From positions 1-7,723 of the forward strand of contig CAMCJU010000037.1 of assembly GCA_945875085.1 (NCBI GenBank): a stretch of DNA of 7,723 nucleotides, given 5' to 3'. The notes under the pieces are model-generated. The model saw nothing but the letters and a program-made list of their open reading frames with translations. It had not been told where the DNA came from and did no database searches. This DNA is from Candidatus Phycorickettsia trachydisci (lineage in GTDB: Bacteria; Pseudomonadota; Alphaproteobacteria; Rickettsiales; Rickettsiaceae). Positions 1 through 6,923 of the stretch are shown here, in pieces (the stretch's first letter is position 1; each line of letters begins with the position of its first letter). The translations under genes and the position numbers were made by a program.

Positions 1-190
1 TTCTTGCAAATCATATGGATTTTGTTTGACGCAACTGCTTTTCTTGTTGTATAGGAATTTCTTTAGTTAAAGACCCAAGGTATGAATCAGGACCATCTGT
101 AATAAATTTTCTAATCAAAGGCTCTGATTTGTTGTCTGATTTGTTGATAGAGACGATTAATAATCTCGAGTTTTTCTCTTGACCAGTATG
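1..190 (-). pseudogene. Decayed C-terminal fragment, possibly ParA-like ATPase
   Basis: On the minus strand a frame opens after a stop at 193-191 and runs 59 codons from 190 to a TGA at 13-11. It reads like real protein: RLLIVSINKSDNK, then LIRKFITDGPDSYLGSL, then EIPIQQEKQLRQTKSI. After the TGA, a one-base shift gives YDLQE running off the left edge, so the natural reading would be KSIYDLQE across a frameshift. A tail with an 'IP' strand followed by a basic helix and KSIYD is reminiscent of the C-terminal part of ParA-family partition ATPases, but the nucleotide-binding motifs are not present. There is no start codon. A second frame on the same strand (272-111, with YWSREKLEIINRLYQQ) overlaps it and is equally protein-like, so which one was coding is unclear. 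Confidence 0.3.
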
Positions 191-321
191 CTAAATTTTT
201 GGTATAGTGGTCAAGTATTAGGCCAAAATAAAAAATAGTCCATGGAAAATAGTCAAAGCTTTTAAGTTTAGATTAAAGACCAGCGCAGAAATCCAGCAAA
301 AGCTACAAGATTTATAACTGA

Positions 322-468
322 ATGCTAAAAGTTGGTATTGATCTTGGCATTGCTTCTTTTGCAGCTTTTTCTTGCGGCAGACAAATAGCTTCTCCTGAAG
401 CATTTAGCAAAGCAGCTAAACTGATTGTCTATAACTTATCCATAATGAGAACTACACACAACTTATAG
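322..468 (+). pseudogene. tnpB: TnpB (IS200/IS605 OrfB) RuvC-I fragment
   Basis: The 48-codon frame begins MLKVGIDLGIASFAAFSCG and continues RQIASPEAFSKAAKL. The pattern VGIDLGI, then SFA, S-G, I and P, is the hallmark of the first RuvC-like nuclease motif of TnpB, the RNA-guided nuclease carried by IS200/IS605-type elements; the aspartate of GIDLG is the catalytic position. After about residue 34 (AKLIVYNLS...) the similarity fades, and the frame stops at 466-468. The roughly 180 residues normally upstream, the remaining RuvC motifs and the zinc finger are all missing, and an in-frame stop sits directly before the ATG. This is a short dead remnant. I see no TnpA gene, element ends or guide-RNA-like sequence. 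Confidence 0.6.
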
Positions 469-588
469 ATATGTTGTTAGGAGCAGTTAACTAACCCTTC
501 AGCTCAATGCTATTGCAATACTGGCTCTTTAGGGGCGGCAAGGATGTCAACTAATGGCCCTTGAAGTTAACCTTAAAACTAATCGCTT

Positions 589-2229
589 ATGCTTTATGAT
601 TTAATTAAAAACAGAGTTCAAGTTTCTGAAGTAGTTAGTAAAAAAACCGATTTAAAAAAACGAGGTACCGACTACATTGGTCTTTGTCCCTTTCATTCTG
701 AAAAAACCCCTTCATTTGCTGTTAATGATTTTAAGAAGTTTTTTTATTGTTTTGGGTGTCATGTTGGAGGTGATGTGATTAGTTTTGTCGCACAAACTAG
801 CGGCCTTGGTTATAAAGATGCGGCATTAAAATTAGCCAGTGAATATCGAATTGATGTCCCATCTTCGGCTAGTGTACGCCAGGAGTTAGATGAATTTGAC
901 AAAATACACTCGACTTTAGAGTTGGCATTAGAGTTCTATCGCAAGAACTTAACGCATCAGGGAGTGGAATATTTAAGTAACCGCGGCATTAGTCAGAATG
1001 TGATAAATAAATTTGAAATAGGTTATGCTCCAGCGCAAGGGTATATGCGTCGAGCTTTAGAGGCTAGGGGCGTTGCTCTTTTGATGTTAGACAAAGCCGG
1101 GCTTATGGCTAAAAAAGATCAATCTTTGTGTGAGGTTTTTCGTGAGCGCATCATTTTTCCAATTAGAAATAGTCATAATAAGATAATTGCCTTTGGGGGG
1201 CGAGCTCTTAAAGATGTGCAGCCCAAATACCTTAACTCGCCAGAAACGTTGCTATTTAAAAAAAACGAGGTATTTTATGGCGAGAATTTGGCCTATACTA
1301 GCTGTTATAAAAATAACCGAGCATTCGTTGTGGAAGGGTATATGGATTTAATAAAAATGCATATAAATGGCTTTACAGAGACCGTAGCTACTCTTGGCAC
1401 TGCTGTAAACGAAAAACATCTTGAGAAATTATGGAGCTTAGTGGATGAAATAATTATGTGTATGGATGGCGATGGTGCTGGGGCTAGGGCTTCAAAAAAA
1501 GTGATAGAAATTGCACTTCCTAAATTAAAAGCCAATAAATACATCAGCTTTATAATGTTGCCAGAAGGTTGCGATCCGGATGATGTTTTGAGCAACAGAG
1601 GCGGCGCATATATGGAAATGCTTATTCAGGGCAGGTTGGAATTGTCAAAAATGATATGGGCTGGAGAGACTTCTGCTACTGAGACTGGTAGCCCTGAGTT
1701 GATAGCAAAGCTTGAGGCAAAGCTTCAGGGGTATGTTGGTCATATTAAAGATGATATTGTTGCGAAGAACTATAAGCGCTTTTTTAGTGATCAACTATGG
1801 AGTCTTAGTAGAAAAAAACCTAAGTCAGGCTCATCCTCAGTCGCATCAAAGCCTTTGGCTAAAGCTCCTAATAATATTTTTGAAATTACCTTAATAGCAA
1901 TATTAATTAAATATCCTGAGTTGTTGGCTGATGCGCAAATTAGCGAAAAAATCAATCAATTAGAATTTTCTGCGTATTTTGCTAAATTTTTAAACGCAGA
2001 TCAAATTAGCTCTCTGGAGTCTGAAATTTTGCCTATAGTGCAAAAAACTAATCCAAGTTTTTTCATTGGCTTGGAAAAAGAGGATCCAAAGCAAGTTTTT
2101 TTTACAATTGCCAAACGGATGCAACTAGTATTACTTCAGGAGAATTATAAAAAGCTGGCGCAAAATGATCCTAAGCAATTTCTAGAATTTTATAATTCTT
2201 ATAAAGCTGAAGTGGATAAACTTTTGTAA
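589..2229 (+). CDS. dnaG: DNA primase DnaG
   Basis: DnaG synthesises the short RNA primers used at the replication fork, acting with the DnaB helicase. All parts are visible in 546 residues. The N-terminal CHC2 zinc-binding domain has Cys33, His36, Cys54 and Cys57 (CPFH and CFGC). The catalytic core includes the conserved run RERIIFPIRN (185-194) and PKYLNSPET (212-220). The TOPRIM fold carries VVEGYMD (Glu249) and the metal-binding pair in DGDGAG (Asp293, Asp295). After a Ser/Lys/Ala-rich linker near 408-426, a variable C-terminal domain follows, expected to bind DnaB. The length is somewhat below the usual 580-600. ATG 589 is the first possible start because a stop lies in frame at 580-582. 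The family normally has several more residues before the 'LIKNRV' helix, and no good Shine-Dalgarno sequence is visible. The gene stands alone behind transposon debris, and rpoD, its common neighbour, does not follow. Confidence 0.96.
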   Translation: MLYDLIKNRVQVSEVVSKKTDLKKRGTDYIGLCPFHSEKTPSFAVNDFKKFFYCFGCHVGGDVISFVAQTSGLGYKDAALKLASEYRIDVPSSASVRQELDEFDKIHSTLELALEFYRKNLTHQGVEYLSNRGISQNVINKFEIGYAPAQGYMRRALEARGVALLMLDKAGLMAKKDQSLCEVFRERIIFPIRNSHNKIIAFGGRALKDVQPKYLNSPETLLFKKNEVFYGENLAYTSCYKNNRAFVVEGYMDLIKMHINGFTETVATLGTAVNEKHLEKLWSLVDEIIMCMDGDGAGARASKKVIEIALPKLKANKYISFIMLPEGCDPDDVLSNRGGAYMEMLIQGRLELSKMIWAGETSATETGSPELIAKLEAKLQGYVGHIKDDIVAKNYKRFFSDQLWSLSRKKPKSGSSSVASKPLAKAPNNIFEITLIAILIKYPELLADAQISEKINQLEFSAYFAKFLNADQISSLESEILPIVQKTNPSFFIGLEKEDPKQVFFTIAKRMQLVLLQENYKKLAQNDPKQFLEFYNSYKAEVDKLL

Positions 2230-2267
2230 TATTGTAGCCAAAGGCGCTTTTATCTTTAGCAAAACTA

Positions 2268-3275
2268 TTAATATATGTCTTTGAAAAAAAAGATAACTAA
2301 TTTCAGCAAGAGATCCTTGGCTTTATTCTCCACGTTAATAGCATTCAAAGAGTCTTGCGCTTCTTTTGATAATTCATCTATACTTCGCATAAGTAAATCT
2401 TTGATTTTATAGGAGTCTAATAAGTCTAGTATATTATTGAAGTTTTGTGTCGTGCGATTAGCTTCTTTGGTAAAAACATCTTCTATGAACTGCCTTTCTG
2501 CCAAACCAGCGTGTTCTTGGAGTAGGATGATGGGTAGGGTTATTTTACCTTCAAGAAAATCTTGGCCTTGATTTTTACCCGTCCCAGAAGCAAAATAATC
2601 TAGCGTATCGTCCTTGATCTGATAGGCTAATCCAAAAGCATTGCCAAGTTTATTTAGCTTTAGGTAAGTTTCCTGCTCCATTCGTGGCATTATCAAGGCC
2701 GCTACTTGGCAAGCACCAGCAAAAAGTTTTGCTGTTTTATGCTCAATGGTTTTAAAGTATTGCTCTTTGGATAGTAAAGTTTGTTTTTGCAGATTTACTA
2801 ATTGCATGACTTCTCCTTCAACAATCTGGGCCGCAATCGCAGAAAGCAGCTCAAGGCTAGGTAGGGATTTTGTTGAAACCATTATTTTAAATGACTGACT
2901 AAAAAAAAAGTCGCCGCAGAGGATGCTGGCTTTATTCCCCCAAATTGAATTTGCCGTTGCTTTGGATCTTCTTGTCTTGCCTTGGTCTATCACATCATCG
3001 TGTAGTAGAGTAGCTATATGGATAAGCTCAACAGCACCTGCTAGTTTTATATGATTAAGACCGTCGTATCCTAGTATTTTACTGCAAAGAAGAGTTAGTA
3101 TTGGCCTGATGCGTTTGCCCTTAGAGCTTATCATGTGCCAAGATATATCCCATATTAATTCTTTATGCTCAGCAAAATAGCTTTCAATTAAAGAATTGAG
3201 CTCTTGAATTTCGTCATTTAAAAAATGATAAATTTCTTGTAATGCATCTTGGCTTGATGAATTAGCTTCTGGCAT
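2268..3275 (-). CDS. ispB: Long-chain polyprenyl diphosphate synthase (octaprenyl type)
   Basis: A trans-prenyltransferase of the FPP/GGPP synthase family that adds isopentenyl diphosphate units to build a long chain, probably the ubiquinone side chain. It has 335 residues, the length expected for the IspB/SdsA group. Visible motifs in order: GKRIRP (53-58), binding isopentenyl diphosphate; the first aspartate-rich motif LLHDDVID (Asp93, Asp94, Asp97) followed by RR (102-103); GDFFFSQSF (121-129); and the second aspartate-rich motif QIKDDTLDY (Asp222, Asp223, Asp226), followed by GKNQGQDFLEGKITLPII, which matches the family's G-K-D-L-EGK-TLP pattern. The start ATG lies inside the 3' end of the ribonuclease J gene (14-base overlap, different frame), so translation is probably coupled and the two are co-transcribed. 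Chain length cannot be read reliably from sequence alone, so the gene symbol is a likely assignment. The gene is convergent with dnaG, with 38 bases between the stops. Confidence 0.9.
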   Translation of the reverse strand: MPEANSSSQDALQEIYHFLNDEIQELNSLIESYFAEHKELIWDISWHMISSKGKRIRPILTLLCSKILGYDGLNHIKLAGAVELIHIATLLHDDVIDQGKTRRSKATANSIWGNKASILCGDFFFSQSFKIMVSTKSLPSLELLSAIAAQIVEGEVMQLVNLQKQTLLSKEQYFKTIEHKTAKLFAGACQVAALIMPRMEQETYLKLNKLGNAFGLAYQIKDDTLDYFASGTGKNQGQDFLEGKITLPIILLQEHAGLAERQFIEDVFTKEANRTTQNFNNILDLLDSYKIKDLLMRSIDELSKEAQDSLNAINVENKAKDLLLKLVIFFFKDIY

Positions 3276-4932
3276 TTTCGATGTTTAGTAAAATTACAGG
3301 GTTTTTTCCTATCTCTTTTTTCAAAAACTTTTTTATAAATAATTTTACGCTTTTTTCAATCGAATCTTTCGTCGGTCTTTGACCTTGAGTTAAGCTGTTG
3401 ATATTTTTGGCTAAGTTCTTTTTTAGGGATCTGATCATTTCCTGATCTGTAATGTCGCTCAAGATGCCTGGAAAGTTCAGAAATGGCGTTGTTAAAAGTT
3501 CCCAGTGTTTGTCAAATACAAGACTTATAATTGCTATGCCGTCATCGCGCATTTTGCGACGAAATTTAAAAATATCAGAATTATCTGGTATTAGACAAGT
3601 GCCATCTACAGTCAAGTAGCCGCTTTTGACTTTGTCAATAATGTGTGACTCATTATAGCTCAAGTTTATTACAGAGCCATTTCTGGCTTCCAAGGAATGT
3701 TTAATGCCCAATCTTTTTGCCAGTTTCGCATGCTCATGTATGTGGACCGGCTCTCCGTGAACGGGGATTGCAACATTGGGTCTAGTAAGTTCGTACATTT
3801 TTTTTAGCTCATCTACGCAAGGATGTCCTGAGACGTGAATAAAATGATCCTTCTCGGTGATAACTTCGATTTTTTGTTGCACAAAGATGTTGAATAAGCG
3901 AAATATTCTCTTTTCGTTGCCTGGAATGATTTTAGATGAAAAGATGATGGTATCGCCTTGTGTTAAGTTGATACAAGGATGCGCGCCTGTGGCCATTTTG
4001 TTAACAGCAGCTAGGGGTTCACCTTGGCATCCTGTGGCAATTATCATTAACTTTTCTCTAGGGTGGTTTTTAAATTCTTTGTCGCTGATAAATACCGCAT
4101 CTTCCAGATATCCACTGTCTTGTGCGGCTTGCGTCATTCTATGAAGACTTTTACCCGTAAGTATTATTTTTCTGTCTGTAGACTTTGCAGCGTGTATTAG
4201 GGTATCTAGTCTGGCCAAATTAGATGCAAATGTTGTTACAACGACAAGTTTAGAGCAACTTGCAATAATTTTGACTAAATTGTCACGCAAATGCCCTTCT
4301 GACCCCGAGTGCCCTGGGCTTAAAACATTTGTTGAGTCGCACATTAGCGCTAAAATACCTTCATCGCCATAGCTTTTAAGTAAGTTCTCGTCAGATGGAT
4401 TGCCTATTATAGGATCTGGGTCAAATTTCCAGTCTCCTGTGTGCAATATATTGCCTACTTCAGTCCGTATCATCAGCGCTTGCATTTCTGGGGCAGAGTG
4501 TGTTAGGGGTGCCATTTCAATATCGAACGGTCCTAGGTTAAATCTATCTCCAGGCTTTAATTTATGAATCTCAACATCTTTGCCAAAGTCAAATTCAGCA
4601 AGCTTTATTCTTAGGAAATTTGCAGTAAATTCAGTGGTATAAATGGGGCATAGAAGCTCTGGCCATAAATATTGAATACCTCCTAAATGATCCTCATGTG
4701 CATGAGTTAGAATAATTCCTAAGAGGTCTTTGCGGTGCTCTATTACGAAGCTTAAGTCTGCTACGACCATGTCGACTCCAGGTAGGTATTCTTCGGCAAA
4801 GCCGCTACCGCAATCAACTATAATAAATTTACCTTGGTAATGATATAAACTTACGTTCATACCTATTTCATTTAAACCTCCGAAGGGTATGAATAATAAA
4901 TTATTTTTGTGGGCTTTTAAATCAAATGACAT
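3262..4932 (-). CDS. rnj: Ribonuclease J (metallo-beta-lactamase/beta-CASP)
   Basis: A zinc-dependent ribonuclease that degrades and matures RNA, with 5'-to-3' exonuclease activity in the family; cytoplasmic. The 556-residue length is typical. The N-terminal metallo-beta-lactamase domain opens with FIPFGGLNEIGMN (14-26) and has the main metal-binding motif THAHEDHLGG (His77, His79, Asp81, His82), a third-motif histidine in APLTHSAPE (His145), and HTGDWKFD (Asp167). The beta-CASP region contains MCDSTN (197-202), the TGCQGEP loop (300-306), HVSGHP (366-371) and PVHGEP (390-395), all as expected. A C-terminal domain rich in lysine follows, ending ILLNIENARS. It is the first gene of a two-gene minus-strand unit with the polyprenyl synthase. 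Its ATG lies 7 bases inside the divergent PAP2 gene's first possible start, so its promoter must lie in PAP2 coding DNA. No Shine-Dalgarno sequence is evident. Confidence 0.95.
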   Translation of the reverse strand: MSFDLKAHKNNLLFIPFGGLNEIGMNVSLYHYQGKFIIVDCGSGFAEEYLPGVDMVVADLSFVIEHRKDLLGIILTHAHEDHLGGIQYLWPELLCPIYTTEFTANFLRIKLAEFDFGKDVEIHKLKPGDRFNLGPFDIEMAPLTHSAPEMQALMIRTEVGNILHTGDWKFDPDPIIGNPSDENLLKSYGDEGILALMCDSTNVLSPGHSGSEGHLRDNLVKIIASCSKLVVVTTFASNLARLDTLIHAAKSTDRKIILTGKSLHRMTQAAQDSGYLEDAVFISDKEFKNHPREKLMIIATGCQGEPLAAVNKMATGAHPCINLTQGDTIIFSSKIIPGNEKRIFRLFNIFVQQKIEVITEKDHFIHVSGHPCVDELKKMYELTRPNVAIPVHGEPVHIHEHAKLAKRLGIKHSLEARNGSVINLSYNESHIIDKVKSGYLTVDGTCLIPDNSDIFKFRRKMRDDGIAIISLVFDKHWELLTTPFLNFPGILSDITDQEMIRSLKKNLAKNINSLTQGQRPTKDSIEKSVKLFIKKFLKKEIGKNPVILLNIENARS

Positions 4933-5627
4933 ATACTAAAATTATGAAAAATTGCTATAGAAAAAATATATTTAATTGGGTATTGTACTTAGTTTTGGCA
5001 TCTGTAATTTTCTTTGCATTTCCAAAACTAGATATTTATATATCAAACTTTTTTTATAAAAAGGCTCAGGGGTTTATTTATAATGACAACTATTTTGTTC
5101 AAATTATTTTTAAATCAGCGCCGCCTTTAACCTATACTGCAGCAATTATATACTGCATCGTTGGATTATACCAGTATTTTGTCGATAAAAAGTTTAGAAA
5201 AATATTTTTGTATTTGTTGTTGACTTTGATTATAGGTCCAGGAATTATAGTTAACGCCTTTTTGAAGGAGCATTTTGGCAGAGCTCGCCCCAAAAACATT
5301 ATTGAATTTGGTGGAGATCGACATTTTAGCAGGGTTTTTTCTATCTCTGATCAATGCGATACAAATTGCTCTTTTAGCTCAGGGCATGCTGCTGGAGCAT
5401 ATCACTTCACCAGTCTTAGTTTTGTTTTGCCTAGGAGGTATTTTAAGAGATCTTTTAACTCTGCTATGATTTTTGGCACTATTGTTGGATTGGTAAGAAT
5501 ATCACAGGGGGGGCATTTTGCTAGTGATGTAATATTTTCGTGTTTAGTGGTTTTGGTGGTTAATCTTTTGCTAAAGAGGTTTATGTTTAAAAGCCTTGTT
5601 GCCAAGGAGCTTGAAGGTCTAGCTTGA
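4926..5627 (+). CDS. PAP2-family membrane phosphatase
   Basis: An integral membrane phosphatase of the type-2 phosphatidic acid phosphatase family, which removes phosphate groups from lipid substrates such as phosphatidate, undecaprenyl diphosphate or lipid A. All three family signatures are present: KEHFGRARP (Lys114, Arg121, Pro122); SSGH at 151-154 with catalytic His154, inside CSFSSGHAAGAY; and RISQGGHFASD (Arg191, His197, Asp201). Hydrophobic segments lie near residues 16-33, 67-85, 92-112, 179-190 and 202-217, and the active-site loops sit between them. The EFGG segment after the first motif and the C...NCSF element before the second recall the LpxE/LpxF-like lipid A phosphatases, but this does not settle the substrate. 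ATG 4926 overlaps the divergent ribonuclease J start by 7 bases; ATG 4944 (MKNCYRKN...) is an equally good start and avoids the overlap. The stop lies in a 13-base tandem repeat. Confidence 0.9.
   Translation: MTYTKIMKNCYRKNIFNWVLYLVLASVIFFAFPKLDIYISNFFYKKAQGFIYNDNYFVQIIFKSAPPLTYTAAIIYCIVGLYQYFVDKKFRKIFLYLLLTLIIGPGIIVNAFLKEHFGRARPKNIIEFGGDRHFSRVFSISDQCDTNCSFSSGHAAGAYHFTSLSFVLPRRYFKRSFNSAMIFGTIVGLVRISQGGHFASDVIFSCLVVLVVNLLLKRFMFKSLVAKELEGLA
4932..4937 (+). promoter_or_regulatory. Possible -10 element of the PAP2 gene
   Basis: TATACT matches the -10 consensus at five of six positions. A weak -35-like TTGTGG lies at 4907-4912 with a long 19-base gap. Transcription would begin about 4944, exactly at the second in-frame ATG, which would make the mRNA leaderless. 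The region is AT-rich, so chance occurrence is a real possibility. Confidence 0.25.
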
Positions 5628-5638
5628 AGGTCTAGCTT
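5609..5638. repeat. 13-base tandem duplication over the PAP2 stop codon
   Basis: The unit GCTTGAAGGTCTA occurs twice in direct succession (5609-5621 and 5622-5634), followed by the first four bases of a third unit (5635-5638). The PAP2 stop TGA (5625-5627) lies in the second copy, and the guanylyltransferase stop on the other strand lies at the partial third copy. It looks like a recent slippage duplication at the convergent gene ends. Confidence 0.9.
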
Positions 5639-6731
5639 TACGATGCAGTCTTTTTGAATTTCTTATTAGTAGCCAGTAGCAAGCTCCCGTCATTATTGAT
5701 AATGATGGAACTTTTTAGCCCCATAACCATTGAGGCTTTTTGATCGTAGATTAAGTGGCTATTTTTTACATCTTCTATAAAAGCATTATAAGATAAAAGA
5801 TTATTATTTAGTCCCTTTTTCACAGCTTTAAAAAACCCTGAAAAGTTACCTAGATCGCTCCAATCAAAGCGCGCTAAAATCACTGCAATATTTTTAAGCT
5901 TTTCTAAAAATGCATAGTCTATGGTGTTATTTTTAATTTGTTTATACAGGTTTGCGTCAAGGTTAATGATATCGAATTTTTGATATTTGTTTTGCCATAT
6001 ATTATGAGCAATTTCCAGCATCTTTGGCTCATGTTGTTTGGCAATAGATAAAAAATCTTTAGAGTTGTATAAAAATATTCCGCTATTCCACAAGAAGTTT
6101 GGATCTTTGGTGTATATTTTGGCTTGAGATATCGAGGGTTTTTCAACAAATGTATCGGAAGTGTAGGCCCCTTCTTCTATTTTATTTTCCTGTTCGCACT
6201 TTATGTATCCATAGGAGCTTTCTAGATTCGTTGGCTTTATGCCGATTGTGATTATGGGAAATTGGTCGATAAAATTCATGCTGCGCTCAATAGTATCTAT
6301 ATAAGCTTTTGTATCTATTATCAGATGATCAGAAGGCGCTAAAATGACGTGCTCGATATCTTGTGAATTGGCGATAAAATTTGCCAGTATAGAGCATAGC
6401 GCCGTGCCTTTTAATAAGGGGTTCGACTATCAGCTGGCACTCCTGCTGATATTTCGGCAACTTGTTTTAAGGCTATTTGAATGTGCTTTTGATTTATAAT
6501 TGCCGCTGGTTTTGCAAAGCTGCTATGTCTGATGATAGTCTGTTGAAATGAACTTAGTTGATTGTGAAATTTTAAGAATTGTTTTGGCAAATGAGTCCTT
6601 GACAAGGGGCATAACCTTGAGCCATAACCCCCTGCCATTATTACCGGCTGTATTTTAGATTTTATTGTATCGATTGTATTGGGAGCAATTGCTTGAACTT
6701 GCTTTTTAATTAAGACTAATTCTAGCTGCAA
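5638..6731 (-). pseudogene. manC: Mannose-1-phosphate guanylyltransferase, frameshifted
   Basis: The intact enzyme would join mannose-1-phosphate and GTP to give GDP-mannose for surface-sugar synthesis. The N-terminal frame (6731-6411, 106 codons, TTG start) carries the nucleotide-binding signature MAGGYGSRLCPLSR and PKQFLKF (32-54), then stops at TPY. The rest is in another frame, open from about 6426 to the stop at 5638: LLKGTALCS, LAPSDHLI, SSYGYIK, TFVEKPS, FLWNSGIFLY, DYAFLEK, FDWSDLGNF and a C-terminal strand domain. Together these form a complete single-domain guanylyltransferase of about 364 residues without a phosphomannose isomerase domain. The break falls at a GGGG run (6418-6421); one extra G would rejoin the frames as DSRTPLLKGTA. 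The first ATG after the break is at 6279, which would leave out the catalytic loop. About 28 residues precede the usual start of the domain and no ATG is available, so the 5' end may also be altered. A sequencing error cannot be excluded. Confidence 0.85.
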
Positions 6732-6793
6732 AAATTTATCTTTTCTAGAGATTTAAATGATTATTTTTTTATTAAAGGAAAATCAACGAATTA

Positions 6794-6799
6794 ATTATA
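6794..6799 (-). promoter_or_regulatory. manC: Possible -10 element for the guanylyltransferase gene
   Basis: The minus strand reads TATAAT, a perfect -10 hexamer, about 63 bases upstream of the TTG start. No convincing -35 is seen at the right distance. The local sequence is very AT-rich, so the match carries little weight on its own. Confidence 0.22.
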
Positions 6800-6866
6800 A
6801 ACAAATAGTAACAATATATTTATATCCTTGCGATTCGTTAAATATTTTGTTTAATGAATTTTTAAT

Positions 6867-6895
6867 TTGACTGAATAGATTTTTTATAGTATCTT
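6867..6895 (+). promoter_or_regulatory. Probable sigma-70-type promoter of the BolA-family gene
   Basis: TTGACT at 6867-6872 (five of six to the -35 consensus), a 17-base spacer, and TATCTT at 6890-6895 (four of six to -10). Transcription would start near 6902, leaving a leader of about 20 bases. AGG at 6913-6915, eight bases before the ATG, is the only ribosome-binding-like sequence. Confidence 0.5.
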
Positions 6896-6923
6896 CTGTA
6901 AAGAAAAGTTATAGGTTTTTTTT

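Larger units (their letters stand above)
1..588. other. Gene-free decayed region upstream of dnaG
   Basis: No intact gene is visible in these 588 bases. Short protein-like stretches are interrupted by stops and frame changes: two overlapping minus-strand frames at about 1-272 and one plus-strand TnpB fragment at 322-468. Bases 469-588, just before dnaG, hold nothing I recognise; every frame there is stopped at short intervals, and I see no good promoter or clear ribosome binding site for dnaG. The 61-codon minus-strand frame at 218-403 has low-complexity lysine- and cysteine-rich content, and I do not consider it a gene. The whole stretch looks like the remains of mobile or plasmid-like DNA. 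Confidence 0.6.

Noticed and set aside
218..403. 61-codon minus-strand open frame upstream of dnaG
   Set aside because: It is rich in lysine, glutamine and cysteine without any family pattern, it lies partly antisense to the TnpB remnant, and the more protein-like frames nearby are different ones.
2237..2260. Possible hairpin GCCAAAG...CTTTAGC between the dnaG and polyprenyl synthase stops
   Set aside because: The stem has a mismatch and a 10-base loop, and neither strand shows a run of T after it, so it does not meet the pattern of an intrinsic terminator.
3857..4144. 95-codon plus-strand frame inside ribonuclease J
   Set aside because: It is antisense to a strongly conserved enzyme and has no recognisable motif; it is a shadow of the real gene.
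5591..5612. Short hairpin CCTTG...CAAGG near the PAP2 3' end
   Set aside because: It is only a five-base stem inside coding sequence with no T run after it, so it is not supported as a terminator.
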